Source: Azospirillum sp. OGB3 (GTDB lineage Bacteria; Pseudomonadota; Alphaproteobacteria; Azospirillales; Azospirillaceae). From it: a stretch of DNA of 64,000 bases. The translations under genes were made by a program, and so were the position numbers. The notes beneath the pieces are model-generated. The model saw only the letters and a program-made list of their open reading frames with translations, made no database searches and was not told where the DNA came from. Of the stretch, positions 38,862 through 47,242 are shown one piece after another (position 1 is the first letter of the stretch; each line of letters begins with the position of its first letter). Where the stretch lies: the NCBI RefSeq assembly GCF_014192915.1, contig NZ_JACHYN010000019.1, positions 1 through 64,000 on the forward strand, written 5' to 3'.

Positions 38862-39992
38862 TCAGGGCGACGCGCCGCCGCTCCCGCCGAACAGGGCGAG
38901 AATGCGCGCCGCCGCAAGCTCCGGCGGGATCGAGGCGATGCAATGCGCCTCCACCGCCGTGCAGCTTTCCGCCGCGCAGGGCGGAAGCGCCGCCGCCGGC
39001 CGCAGCACCAGCGCCCGCGCGCACCAGGGGCGGAAGCGTTCCGGCGCGTGGAGGTGGTTGGTGTCCCCGCCCTCCGGATGGCAGGAGAAGACGGCGACCG
39101 GCACGCCCACGGCGGCCCCCAGATGGGCAGGGCCGGAATCCATGGCGATCAGCCCCGCCGTCCGCTCTATCACCGCGGCCGCCAAGCGCAGGCCGGTCTG
39201 CCCGGTCAGGTCGGTCACGCGCCCCGGCAGGGCTGCGGCGATCCGCTCCGCCGCCGCCCGCTCCAACTCCGTGCCGAGAACCGCCACCCGCGCGCCGAGC
39301 GCGATCGCCACCACGGCGACCACCGCCGCCAGCCGCTCCGGCGGGTATTCGCGGCGCGCGGCGGCGGCGCCCGGCGCCACGGCGACGATCCGCTCCCCCA
39401 CCGCATCGGCCAGCAGGCGGGCCGCCTCCGCCCGGTCCTCCGCGGTCAGGTGCAGCTCCACCCCGTCGCCGTCCGGCGCACCGCCGGCGAAGCGCAGCAA
39501 TGCGAGGTTCTGCTCCACCTCGTGGCGGCCCGGCGGCGGCGTCAGCCGGTGGGTGTAGGCGCGGTCGAAGCCGGCGTTGCCCGACGCCTTCCAAGGCGTG
39601 ACTGCCTCGGAGAATCCAACAACGGCGCGGGCGCGGCTGTTCGCGGCGAGCACCGTGGCGCCGTGGCGGTCGAAATCGTAGCGGGGGACCAGCGTCAGGT
39701 CGAAGCCGGCGCGGAACGCCTCCGCGAAGGCCGCCGCACCGCCCGGCGTGACGCCGCGCAGGTCGATGCCGCCGCCCGGCTTCGGATGGGGCGCCACCAC
39801 CGCGTCGACATGCGGACAGGTCATGGCGAGGTCGGCCACCGCCGGGCGCACCGCCAGCACGATTCGTGCCTGTGGCGCCGAGGTCCGCAGACCGCGCAGG
39901 AAGGGCGTGGCGAGCACGAAGTCGCCCGCCTCGTCCAGCTTCACCACCAGGATGCGCCGGGCGGAGGCAAGTTCGAAGACGGCGTCCGTCAT
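38862..39992 (-). CDS. Glycosyltransferase family 9 (heptosyltransferase-like)
   Basis: The 376-residue protein shows the GT9 fold: RRILVVKLDEAGDFVLATPFLRGLR at the start and the second-half ADP-sugar-binding region. The latter has VAVAPGAAAARREYPPERLAAV and DLTGQTGLRLAAAVIERTAGLIAMDSGPAHLGAAVGVPVAVF (about 260-300), which is the strongest signature. Its start overlaps the stop of the TPR glycosyltransferase by ATGA, so both are made together. The C-terminal part (PPCAAESCTAVEAHC) has several Cys. The acceptor is unknown; with the TPR enzyme, protein or surface glycosylation is plausible. Confidence 0.85.
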   Translation of the reverse strand: MTDAVFELASARRILVVKLDEAGDFVLATPFLRGLRTSAPQARIVLAVRPAVADLAMTCPHVDAVVAPHPKPGGGIDLRGVTPGGAAAFAEAFRAGFDLTLVPRYDFDRHGATVLAANSRARAVVGFSEAVTPWKASGNAGFDRAYTHRLTPPPGRHEVEQNLALLRFAGGAPDGDGVELHLTAEDRAEAARLLADAVGERIVAVAPGAAAARREYPPERLAAVVAVVAIALGARVAVLGTELERAAAERIAAALPGRVTDLTGQTGLRLAAAVIERTAGLIAMDSGPAHLGAAVGVPVAVFSCHPEGGDTNHLHAPERFRPWCARALVLRPAAALPPCAAESCTAVEAHCIASIPPELAAARILALFGGSGGASP

Positions 39993-42628
39993 GCCGCGCT
40001 CATGTCGATGCGGGTGGGCGGCAGACCGGCGCACCAGCGCCGCCACGCCATGCGGTAGCCGGCCTCGACCGCCCGGACGTACCCCGCCTCGTCCATCAGC
40101 GGGGAGCGCGCCATGCGCTCGCGCAAGCCCACGCGCTGCGCCTCCAGAAAGGCGCGGTCCGTGGCCAGCCGGACGGCGAGCGCCACGTAATCGTCCTCAC
40201 GCTCCACCACCAGCCCGCCCAGCCCGACGCTGCCCAGCATGGTGGCGCCCCAGCGGGAGATCATCGCCTCCCCCGCGATGGACAGCACCGGCACCCCCAT
40301 CCACAGCGCGTCGCAGGTCGTCGTTCCGCCGTTGGCGAAGACGGGATCGAGCGCGCAATCGAGCAGCCGGTAATCCTCGTAGGGGTCCGGGGCGGTGCCG
40401 CGCAGCAGCAGCCGCGACTCCGCCACCCCATGGGCGGCGAAGGCGTCCAGCACCCGCCGCGCCACCCCGCCGCCGGACAGCCCCCGCCATTTCAGCATCA
40501 GCCGCGCCTCCGGCACCGCTGCCAGCACCCGACCCCACAGCGCGAGCGTGGAGGCGTTCAGCTTGGTCAGGTTGTTGAAGGAGCCGAAGGTGAACACCCC
40601 CGCCGTCTCCACCGGCGGACGATCCGGCGGCACGGCGGTGGACTCCGCGGGGCGGTAGCACAGCACGCTTCCCGGCAGGCGGATCAGCTTTTCCGTGTGC
40701 AGGGCGTCCGCGCTCGCCGCGGCGAAGCGGTGGTCGGAAAACTGGTAGTCCATCGCCGTCAGGCCCGTCGTGTTCGGGTAGAGCGGCAGGCTGACCTGGA
40801 CCGGCGCCGGGCGCCGGATGAACAGCGGCATGCGGTTGCGCGACATGTGTCCGCCGCAGTCCACCAGCAGGTCGATGCCGTCCGCCCGGATCAGCCGCTC
40901 CAGCTCGTCGTCCGGCAGGGCGGCGACGGCGCGCCAGCGGTCAGCCAGCGCGGCGAAGCGGTCCGTCGCCGCGTCCTTGGGCAGGTCGGCGTAGTAGCAG
41001 GTCACCTCCACCGCCGCCCGGTCGTGGCCTTCGACCAGCGGCAGCAGGAAGTGATAGCCCGGCCCCGGGTAGCGCTGGAAATCCGGCGACAGGTAGCCGA
41101 CGCGCAAGCGGCGCTCCGGATCGCGGTCCGCCGCGTCGAAACGCGGGACGGCCGGCGGCACCGGCATCACGGCGCGCTCGAACCGCCTGTGTTCCTCGAA
41201 CACCGCGCCGAGGTCCGCCTCTTCGGCGAAGCACAGGCAGAACAGCAGGTTGGAGCGCACCTCCGCGTCCTGAGGCGCGCGATCCAGCGCAGCGCGCAGG
41301 GCGGCCACCGCCTCGCCGTGGCGGCCGAGCGCCATCAGCGCGACTCCCAGGTTGGAGCTGGCCAGCGCCTCCCGCTCCGCCGCGCGCAGCACCAGCGCCC
41401 GCCGCAGCAGGGTCAGCGCCTCGTCGAAGGCGCCCGCATCGATGGCGTGGGTGCCGAGGTTGGTCCAGCCGGCGGCGCCGTCGGGTTGCAGGGCCAGCGC
41501 ACGCCGGAACCACGCCCGCGCCTCCCCCGGACGCTTGGCCCGGTGCTGAACGGCCCCGGTGTTGAGGGCGTGGCCCGCCTCCTCCGGGTCGGCGCGGACG
41601 GCGCGGCGGGCGGCGGTCGCGGCTTCCTCCATCGCGCCCAGGGCCGACAGCGCCATGCCCAGCCCGGTCAGCGCCGAGGCGGATTCCGGGGCCAGCGCCA
41701 GGGCACGCCGATAACAGCGCGGCGCCGCCACGGGATGCCCGCGCTCCTGCCACAGATTGCCGAGCACCAGCAGGGAGTCCAGAGCCGGAGCCAGAACCGC
41801 CGACCGCCCCAGCCACGCCGCCCCCTCGCGCCAAGGCCCCGCCGCGGCCAGCGCCGCGCCCAGGATCTTCGCGCCCTCGCCGTACCCCGGCTCCAGCGCC
41901 ATCAGCCGACGTCCGGCATCGGCCGCGCCGGCCATGTCGCCCAGCGCGTGGCACAGGCCGGTCACCTGCTCCCGCGCCTGGACCAGCAGCGGCGCCAAAG
42001 CGGCGGCGCGGCGGAAGGCGGCGAGCGCATCGCGCGGACGCCCGGCGTCGCGCAGCGCGGCCCCCTGGTTGTAGACAGCCAGCACCTCACCGGGGGCGAG
42101 CGCCGACGCCCGCCCGTACCAGTCCGCCGCCGGACCGGGCCGCCCCAGATCGTACAGCGCGTCGGCCAGGGCGTTCGCGGCCTCCCCATCCTCCGGCGCC
42201 AACGCCAGCAGGCGACGGAAGGCCCGCGCCGCGGCCTCCGCCTGTCCCAGCTTCGTCTGGGCGGCAGCCTCCAGCCGGTGATGGTCGGGGACCAGCGGGG
42301 CGAGGCGGGCGGCGTGGCTGTAAGCGTCCGCGGCCTCCGCCCAGCGCCCGACTGACTCCAGCACGCGGCCCAGGTTGAGGCGGAAGATGGGCTGGCCGCC
42401 GTCCTTCGCCACGGCCTTGCGGATCAGCGTGATCCCGGCCTCCGGATCGCCGGTCTGCGCCGTCAACAGCCCCAGCAGATGCAGCGCGTCGCTCTGCTCC
42501 GGCATGTGGCGCAGCACGCGCTCGTAGAGGGGGCGCGCCTCCGTCAGCCGTCCGTTCTGGTGATGGACGACGGCCTGCGCCAGCGTCTCCTGGAGCGTGG
42601 CAGGGGAAGAATTGCGGCTGGCGCTCAT
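39989..42628 (-). CDS. TPR-containing O-GlcNAc-transferase-like (SPINDLY type, GT41) protein
   Basis: An 879-residue protein: about 12-13 tetratricopeptide repeats fill residues 10-470 (for example ALHLLGLLTAQTGDPEAGI and WTNLGTHAIDAGAFDEAL). A GT41-like catalytic region occupies about 500-870. This region has LRVGYLSPDFQRYPGPG, the loop DCGGHMSRNRMPLF (usually His-Thr at this place), PAPVQVSLPLYPNTTGLTAMDYQFSD, FGSFNNLTKLN and NGGTTTCDALWMGVPVLSIAG. Canonical members have PGYPGTTG or GYPGSTG where this one has YPNTTG. Such proteins glycosylate flagellin or other proteins in alphaproteobacteria. It is translationally coupled to the GT9 gene. Confidence 0.88.
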   Translation of the reverse strand: MSASRNSSPATLQETLAQAVVHHQNGRLTEARPLYERVLRHMPEQSDALHLLGLLTAQTGDPEAGITLIRKAVAKDGGQPIFRLNLGRVLESVGRWAEAADAYSHAARLAPLVPDHHRLEAAAQTKLGQAEAAARAFRRLLALAPEDGEAANALADALYDLGRPGPAADWYGRASALAPGEVLAVYNQGAALRDAGRPRDALAAFRRAAALAPLLVQAREQVTGLCHALGDMAGAADAGRRLMALEPGYGEGAKILGAALAAAGPWREGAAWLGRSAVLAPALDSLLVLGNLWQERGHPVAAPRCYRRALALAPESASALTGLGMALSALGAMEEAATAARRAVRADPEEAGHALNTGAVQHRAKRPGEARAWFRRALALQPDGAAGWTNLGTHAIDAGAFDEALTLLRRALVLRAAEREALASSNLGVALMALGRHGEAVAALRAALDRAPQDAEVRSNLLFCLCFAEEADLGAVFEEHRRFERAVMPVPPAVPRFDAADRDPERRLRVGYLSPDFQRYPGPGYHFLLPLVEGHDRAAVEVTCYYADLPKDAATDRFAALADRWRAVAALPDDELERLIRADGIDLLVDCGGHMSRNRMPLFIRRPAPVQVSLPLYPNTTGLTAMDYQFSDHRFAAASADALHTEKLIRLPGSVLCYRPAESTAVPPDRPPVETAGVFTFGSFNNLTKLNASTLALWGRVLAAVPEARLMLKWRGLSGGGVARRVLDAFAAHGVAESRLLLRGTAPDPYEDYRLLDCALDPVFANGGTTTCDALWMGVPVLSIAGEAMISRWGATMLGSVGLGGLVVEREDDYVALAVRLATDRAFLEAQRVGLRERMARSPLMDEAGYVRAVEAGYRMAWRRWCAGLPPTRIDMSAA

Positions 42629-42753
42629 GACGGTCCGTTCGGCTGGCCCATAGATAGGGCGTCGGAGGCGCAGTGTAGCGCGCCCACGCGACCGCGGGTA
42701 CGAATGCGTCACTGCTTCCGGGACAATCCGGCTTTGCCTTGCTGGCGACCGGG

Positions 42754-43296
42754 TCAGACGGCTCCCCCGCCGGGCGCCAACCGGGCGGCGGCGTTCGCGG
42801 CGCCCATGGCGAGCGCCGCCTCGCGGGCGGTCAGGCCGCGGGCGTCCCGCGCGTCGGGATCGGCGCCGCGGGCCAGCAGAACGTCCACCATCGCGACGCG
42901 GTCGAACATAGCGGCGGTCATCAGCGCGGTCCGCCCGTCAGGCCCGCAACCGTTCACCAAGGCCCCCTCCTCCAGCAGGACGCGCAGCACCGCCTCATCC
43001 CCCTTGAAGGCGGCGGCGGCCAGCGGCGTCTGCCCGCGGTCGTTGGCCAGCTCCGGATCGGCGCCGTGGCGCATCAGGTTGCGGGCCAGTTCGGCATGGC
43101 CATGATAGCTGGCCAGCATCAGCAGGCTGTCGCCCTTGTCGTTGCGCAGGTTGGGCGGCAGGCCCATCTCCAGCAGCTCGGTCAGTTCGGCGGTGCCGCC
43201 GGAGCGCGCCCAATGGAACAGCTTGCCGGCGAAGGCGATGGTGTCCTCATCGAGTTCTCTGCGCGGCTCCCGTTGCGGCTCCCCCTGCGCTCCCAT
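42754..43296 (-). CDS. Ankyrin-repeat protein
   Basis: The 180-residue cytoplasmic protein contains four ankyrin repeats, seen in turn as DSLLMLASYHGHAELARNLMRHGADPE, QTPLAAAAFKGDEAVLRVLLEEGALVN, RTALMTAAMFDRVAMVDVLLARGADPD, and a partial fourth ending in AAARLAPGG. An N-terminal capping helix (AGKLFHWARSGGTAELTELLEMGLP) precedes them. The ATG at 43296 is preferred; the frame stays open further, across the next gene. A role in protein binding is expected, but no partner can be named. It lies 30 bp downstream of the LysR gene on the same strand. Confidence 0.85.
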   Translation of the reverse strand: MGAQGEPQREPRRELDEDTIAFAGKLFHWARSGGTAELTELLEMGLPPNLRNDKGDSLLMLASYHGHAELARNLMRHGADPELANDRGQTPLAAAAFKGDEAVLRVLLEEGALVNGCGPDGRTALMTAAMFDRVAMVDVLLARGADPDARDARGLTAREAALAMGAANAAARLAPGGGAV

Positions 43297-43325
43297 GGCG
43301 GCGCTCCCCCGGTCAAAATTTCGGC

Positions 43326-44246
43326 TCAAACCGGGGAAACAGCCGCCGCAGCGCTTTGTTGCACCATCTCGCCGCGCGCCTCCTCCAGCAGCCAGCCGCG
43401 GAAGGCGGCGACGGCCGGGCGGTCCTGCATCCCCTCCGGACAGACGAACCAATAGCTGCCGGACGACGCCTCGATCTCCGGGAAGGGCAGGACGAGCCGC
43501 CCCGCTGCCACATCCTCGGCGCACAGCATGCGGTCGGCGACGGTGGCGCCCATCCCGGCGGCGGCGGCCTGCATCGCCGGGTCCATGGCGTCGAACACCG
43601 CGCCTTGGCGCAGCGCCTCGAAGAAGGGCAGACCCGCCGCGGCCAGCCAGGTCCGCCAGTCCTGCCCCTCCGAACAGCCGTGCAGCAGCGGGATGGCGCC
43701 GAGGTCCATCGGCACCCGCAGCCGCTCGGCCAGGGCCGGCGGACAGACGACGGTCAGGCGTTCCGGCAGCACCTCCGCGGCGGCGAAGCCGGGCGGCACC
43801 TCCCGGCAATAGGGGATGGCGGCGTCGAACTCCTGCGGGTCGAACTCCAGCCCGCTGCTCCAGGCAACGGTCACCCGCACCTGCACGTCGGGGTGGCGCG
43901 CCTGGAAGCGGACAAGCCGCGGCATCAGCCAGCGGATGCCGAAGGAAAAGGCCACCCTGATCCGCAAATCCCGTCCCCGCGCCGCCAACCGCGCCGCCGT
44001 GCCGGCGATACGGTCGAAGGACTCCGACAGCACCGGCAGCAGGGCGCGCCCATCGTCGGTCAGCTCGACCCGTCGGGTCAGCCGCCGGAACAGCGGCACG
44101 CCCAGCCACTCCTCCAGCCCCATGATCTGCCGGCTGACCGCGCCCTGGGTCACGCACAGCTCGTCCGCCGCCTTGGAGAAGCTCTCGTGGCGGGCCGCCG
44201 CCTCGAAGGCGCGCAGGGCATGAAGGGGCGGCAGGGCACGCCGCAT
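43326..44246 (-). CDS. LysR-family transcriptional regulator (GcvA-like)
   Basis: The 306-residue regulator begins MRRALPPLHALRAFEAAARHESF. It has the helix-turn-helix SKAADELCVTQGAVSRQIMGLEEWLG (about 25-50) and an effector domain with LRIRVAFSFGIRWLMPRLVRF. ATG 44246 is chosen because GGAG lies six bases upstream and the N-terminus then matches other GcvA-like proteins. Longer forms start at 44258 or 44294. A perfect inverted repeat (44257-44279) lies in its leader, suggesting autoregulation. It is divergent from a DUF1127 gene. Confidence 0.87.
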   Translation of the reverse strand: MRRALPPLHALRAFEAAARHESFSKAADELCVTQGAVSRQIMGLEEWLGVPLFRRLTRRVELTDDGRALLPVLSESFDRIAGTAARLAARGRDLRIRVAFSFGIRWLMPRLVRFQARHPDVQVRVTVAWSSGLEFDPQEFDAAIPYCREVPPGFAAAEVLPERLTVVCPPALAERLRVPMDLGAIPLLHGCSEGQDWRTWLAAAGLPFFEALRQGAVFDAMDPAMQAAAAGMGATVADRMLCAEDVAAGRLVLPFPEIEASSGSYWFVCPEGMQDRPAVAAFRGWLLEEARGEMVQQSAAAAVSPV

Positions 44247-44256
44247 CGTACGCTCC

Positions 44257-44279
44257 ATGGATGAGTCTCGCTCATCCAT
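44257..44279. promoter_or_regulatory. Inverted repeat upstream of the LysR gene
   Basis: ATGGATGAG-TCTCG-CTCATCCAT is a perfect 9-bp inverted repeat with a 5-bp centre in the 117-bp space between the LysR and DUF1127 starts. It could be a LysR autoregulatory site or a leader hairpin. Confidence 0.5.
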
Positions 44280-44363
44280 CTTATGAGAAAGCATGGTTTG
44301 TCGTCCACGCGGCTAAGCGCGATTTTCCGGCTTCGAGGAATGACCGACCGGCGGGAGGGCCGC

Positions 44364-44576
44364 ATGACGAGCATGAGCGGAACGCACGACAAGCGGGGCG
44401 GCGGAGCGACCGCCGGCCCCACCGCCCTCTCCTGGCTCGCCCGCCTGAACGGTTGGCGGGAGCGGCGGGCGCTGCGCCGCGCCCTGGCCCGCATGGACGC
44501 GCATCTCTGGGCCGATCTCGGCTTCGACGAGGCGGCGGCGCGGGAGGAGATGGACAAACCGTTCTGGAAAGGGTGA
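44364..44576 (+). CDS. DUF1127 (YjiS-like) small protein
   Basis: The 70-residue protein has a variable Gly/Thr-rich start and the C-terminal DUF1127 motif. This is an Arg-rich helix LNGWRERRALRRALARMDAHLWADLGFDEAAAREEMDKPFW, where 'LxxMDxxLxxDLGF' and 'KPFW' are diagnostic. Short alphaproteobacterial DUF1127 proteins have been linked to RNA binding and to phosphate and carbon metabolism. ATG 44364 has GGGAGGGC upstream; 44340 is an alternative. It is divergent from LysR and converges on the metallo-hydrolase gene, 13 bases away. Confidence 0.85.
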   Translation: MTSMSGTHDKRGGGATAGPTALSWLARLNGWRERRALRRALARMDAHLWADLGFDEAAAREEMDKPFWKG

Positions 44577-44589
44577 GCCGACCGGCGGT

Positions 44590-45519
44590 TCAGGGCGGAC
44601 GGTAGGCGCTGCCGTCCTCGGCGCGGGCGGGCACGTCGACGTAGGTCCCGTGGTCCGGTACGGCGATCCGGTCGAAATCGCGGGCAAGCTCATGAAGCGC
44701 GGTCCGCATGCCGTCTCCCCGCATGGCGGGGCCATGGCCGGTGACCACAAGTTCGGGTTCCAGCCCCGCCAGCAGCACCACCGAGTCCCGCGCCTTCTGC
44801 CAATCCGTCGTGTAGTACATGGGCGGCCCGTGCATCTCCGCGTCCTGCATGGCCACGGCGTAGGCGGATTCCTGGCGCGTCGTGATGAAGGCGTCGCCCG
44901 CGATGAGAGTCCGGTCCGCCGCGCGCCAGAAGGAGACGTGTCCGGGGCTGTGCCCCGGCGTCGCGAGCCACCGCCATCCCGGCATGCCCGGAACGCTGCC
45001 GTCCTTCGCTAGGCGGTGCAGCCGCCTCCCCACATTCACCGGCCCGCGGGGATACAGCGGCGCCATCAGCGACATCAGGCCACCGCCGACCGAGGGATCG
45101 GGCGGCGGATAGGACGCGCTGCCGTCGAGATAGGGATGCTCCAGCCCGTGGGCGTAGACCGGCGCGTCCCAGCGCTCGGCCAGCTCCTCAAGGGCGCCGA
45201 CATGGTCGAAATGCCCGTGGGTCATCACAATGGCCGCAGGTCGCGAGTCCGGCCCGAACCGCTCGGCCGCCGCCTTGGTGATGAGGCCCGCCGTGCCCAT
45301 CACGCCGGCGTCGATCAGCACCCATTGTCGGTCGTTGTTGGGCCGGTCGCTGCCGGGCCGATCGCCGCCCCCCGGCGCGCCGACGAAGACGACGTTGACG
45401 ATGGCAAGGCGCCGGTAGGCCAAGTCGGGAGCGATCTCCCGCGTGCCGTCGTCGCGCGCCCGGTCCCGCTCCGGATCGTCGGCCCGCCCCGCGGAATCGA
45501 GAGGGATCTGCCGCGCCAT
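44590..45519 (-). CDS. Metallo-beta-lactamase-fold hydrolase
   Basis: The 309-residue protein has the MBL motif THGHFDHVGALEELAERW (metal ligands H-x-H-x-D-H), a second site with TPGHSPGHVSFW, the bridging Asp in LIAGDAFITTRQ, and a last ligand in VVTGHGPAM. A 35-residue Arg/Asp-rich N-terminal extension precedes the fold. The ATG follows GGAGGAC. Enzymes of this group (glyoxalase II-like or lactonase-like) cleave thioesters, lactones or similar bonds. A glyoxalase I gene lies 1.2 kb away. That makes a glyoxalase II-like role conceivable, though the insert sequences do not match classical GloB. Confidence 0.85.
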   Translation of the reverse strand: MARQIPLDSAGRADDPERDRARDDGTREIAPDLAYRRLAIVNVVFVGAPGGGDRPGSDRPNNDRQWVLIDAGVMGTAGLITKAAAERFGPDSRPAAIVMTHGHFDHVGALEELAERWDAPVYAHGLEHPYLDGSASYPPPDPSVGGGLMSLMAPLYPRGPVNVGRRLHRLAKDGSVPGMPGWRWLATPGHSPGHVSFWRAADRTLIAGDAFITTRQESAYAVAMQDAEMHGPPMYYTTDWQKARDSVVLLAGLEPELVVTGHGPAMRGDGMRTALHELARDFDRIAVPDHGTYVDVPARAEDGSAYRPP

Positions 45520-45621
45520 GCGCCGTCCTCCGTGCTGCGATGGGTGAGGGTCGGTTCCGCTCACCATTCGTAGGCAAACTGAAGGTGGCGGCGATGGTTC
45601 CCCAACGCAGGGTGGTGGCGT

Positions 45622-46005
45622 CTACTCCATCGGCTGGTCGAGCGGGCGGCCCAGCGCCCCACCCGCCGCAGCACCCAGGGCGCAGCCCAGCGCCGCGGCC
45701 GGGCCGGTCGCCGGCAAGGCGGCCCCGCCGGTCGCCGCCCCCGCCGCGACGGCGCCCGTCGCCCCCATCGCCCCGCCGGCCAGACAGCCGAGCGACGCCC
45801 CCGCCACCATGTGCCGGTTCTGGTACAGCAGGGCGCCACCCAGGATGATTGCGCGCTCCGCCCCATCGCGCAGCCCGTCCGTCCTGTCGGACAGCCAGCC
45901 GCGCCACTCCGATGTCGGCGATGCCGCCTGGGCCACCGGTGCGGTCATCACCAGCAGCGTGGCAAGGCTCGCCGCGCCGAGGAGTCGGCTTGTCTTGTGT
46001 CGCAT
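45622..46005 (-). CDS. Secreted glycine-zipper protein
   Basis: The 127-residue protein has a signal peptide (RLLGAASLATLLVMTAPVAQA-A). A short polar segment precedes two long Gly/Ala-rich hydrophobic stretches (ASLGCLAGGAMGATGAVAAGAATGG and AAALGCALGAAAGGALG) in the Gly-x-x-x-Gly pattern of glycine-zipper proteins. It may insert in the outer or inner membrane. The ATG follows AAGGAGCC. The neighbouring genes give no clue to function. Confidence 0.7.
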   Translation of the reverse strand: MRHKTSRLLGAASLATLLVMTAPVAQAASPTSEWRGWLSDRTDGLRDGAERAIILGGALLYQNRHMVAGASLGCLAGGAMGATGAVAAGAATGGAALPATGPAAALGCALGAAAGGALGRPLDQPME

Positions 46006-46195
46006 GGAAGGCTCCTTTTCCGGATCGTCAGGATACCCCATCGCGGTATGAAAGCCGTCCCGAAAGGAGGGATGGGCGGCGGCCGATCGGGCTACTCCCT
46101 TCGCGTTTGTCCTGTAGTAGATACTTACTGCCACACCAACAATCCGTGTTCCTAATATTCACGCTGGAGCCACCAACCGGAACGGAGCCAGCCCC

Positions 46196-46591
46196 ATGGC
46201 CAAGGCCATCCACATGATGATCCGGGTCCTCGACGAGGAGCGGTCGCGGGACTTCTACGCCCGCGCGTTCGGCCTGGAATGTGCCGACCGCTACGCCTTC
46301 GACGGCTTCACCCTGGTCTATCTGCGCAACGCCGAGAACGACTTCGAGATCGAGCTCACCATCAACCACGGCCGCACCGAACCCTACGCCCACGGCGACG
46401 GCTACGGCCATCTGGCCGTCTGCGTCGACGACCTGGATGGGGAGCACCGGCGCTTCACGGCGCTCGGCTACGGCCCCAACCCGATCAAGGAGTTCGCTCG
46501 GGACGGCGCGCTGATGGCCCGCTTCTTCTTCGTCCAGGACCCCGACGGCTACAAGATCGAGGTCCTCCAGCGCCACGGCCGCTACCGCTGA
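46196..46591 (+). CDS. gloA: Glyoxalase I (lactoylglutathione lyase)
   Basis: The 131-residue VOC-fold enzyme converts the methylglyoxal-glutathione hemithioacetal to S-lactoylglutathione. All four metal ligands are in place: H6 (AIHMMIRV), E53 (FEIELTINHG), H72 (GYGHLAV) and E122 (GYKIEVLQ). The length equals that of the bacterial nickel/cobalt class. The ATG follows GGAGCC. It is the first gene before a Tat-exported dehydrogenase pair, 56 bp away, so they may be co-transcribed. It also complements the methylglyoxal synthase at 2.4 kb. Confidence 0.93.
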   Translation: MAKAIHMMIRVLDEERSRDFYARAFGLECADRYAFDGFTLVYLRNAENDFEIELTINHGRTEPYAHGDGYGHLAVCVDDLDGEHRRFTALGYGPNPIKEFARDGALMARFFFVQDPDGYKIEVLQRHGRYR

Positions 46592-46647
46592 CACCAAGCG
46601 CGCGCGGCACCCGAAGCAAAAATCACAAACGGTCTTGGGAGGAAGCG

Positions 46648-47214
46648 ATGCGTTCTCCGACGAGCACAACAGCAAAACCCGCCCCGAACTCCACCATGCA
46701 CCGGCGCGCCTTCCTGGCGGCCTCGGCCACCGCCGCCGCGGCGACGGCCATCCTGGTGTCGGGCGGGGCGATCCTCTGCCCGCGCGAGGCCTGGGGGTAC
46801 GAAACCAAGGCGCTGGCACCCGACACCATGCGCTCGCTGATCCGGGTGTCGCGGGACATCTACCCGCACGACCGGCTGGCCGACCGCTTCTACGCCGTCG
46901 CCATGAAGGCGCAGGACGAGAAGGCGTCCGCCGACGCCGCCCTCAAGGAGCTGTACGAGTCCGGCATGGCGAAGCTCGACCGGCTGGCCAAGGCCAAGCA
47001 TGACGCACCCTACGCCGACATCGGCTGGGAAGCCGACCGGGTTCGCCTGCTGCACGAGATCGAGGCCGATCCCTTCTTCCAGACGGTGCGCGGCGGGCTG
47101 GTGACCGGGATCTACAACAACCAGGAGGTCTGGCCGCTCTTCGGCTACGAGGGCGAGAGCGCGGCCAAGGGCGGCTACATCGACCGCGGATTCAACGACA
47201 TCGAGTGGCTCTGA
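46648..47214 (+). CDS. Gluconate 2-dehydrogenase subunit 3-like protein (Tat signal)
   Basis: The 188-residue small subunit starts with a twin-arginine signal (STMHRRAFLAASATAAAATAILVSGG, R19/R20). The subunit-3 domain follows, with APDTMRSLIRVSRDIYPHDRLADRFY and the terminal GYIDRGFNDIEWL. In FAD-dependent GMC dehydrogenases this small chain carries the Tat signal and pulls the folded flavin subunit into the periplasm. The catalytic subunit is encoded 28 bp downstream and has no signal of its own, fitting this hitch-hiker export. Confidence 0.9.
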   Translation: MRSPTSTTAKPAPNSTMHRRAFLAASATAAAATAILVSGGAILCPREAWGYETKALAPDTMRSLIRVSRDIYPHDRLADRFYAVAMKAQDEKASADAALKELYESGMAKLDRLAKAKHDAPYADIGWEADRVRLLHEIEADPFFQTVRGGLVTGIYNNQEVWPLFGYEGESAAKGGYIDRGFNDIEWL

Positions 47215-47242
47215 CCACCGTCTCAGGAAGGATGTTTCAGCC

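Noticed and set aside
39866..42355. A plus-strand frame of 829 codons opposite the TPR glycosyltransferase
   Set aside because: The opposite strand has an unmistakable TPR-GT41 protein; the plus-strand product is Arg/Gln/Gly-rich without domains.
43297..44157. N-terminal extension of the ankyrin-repeat frame to 467 codons
   Set aside because: The extra part overlaps the LysR gene in another frame and lacks any fold; ATG 43296 gives a normal ankyrin protein.
44590..45519. Calling the MBL-fold protein glyoxalase II because of the nearby glyoxalase I
   Set aside because: Only the metal-binding motifs match. The C-terminal glutathione-binding residues of GloB are not evident, and the genes are on opposite strands 0.7 kb apart.
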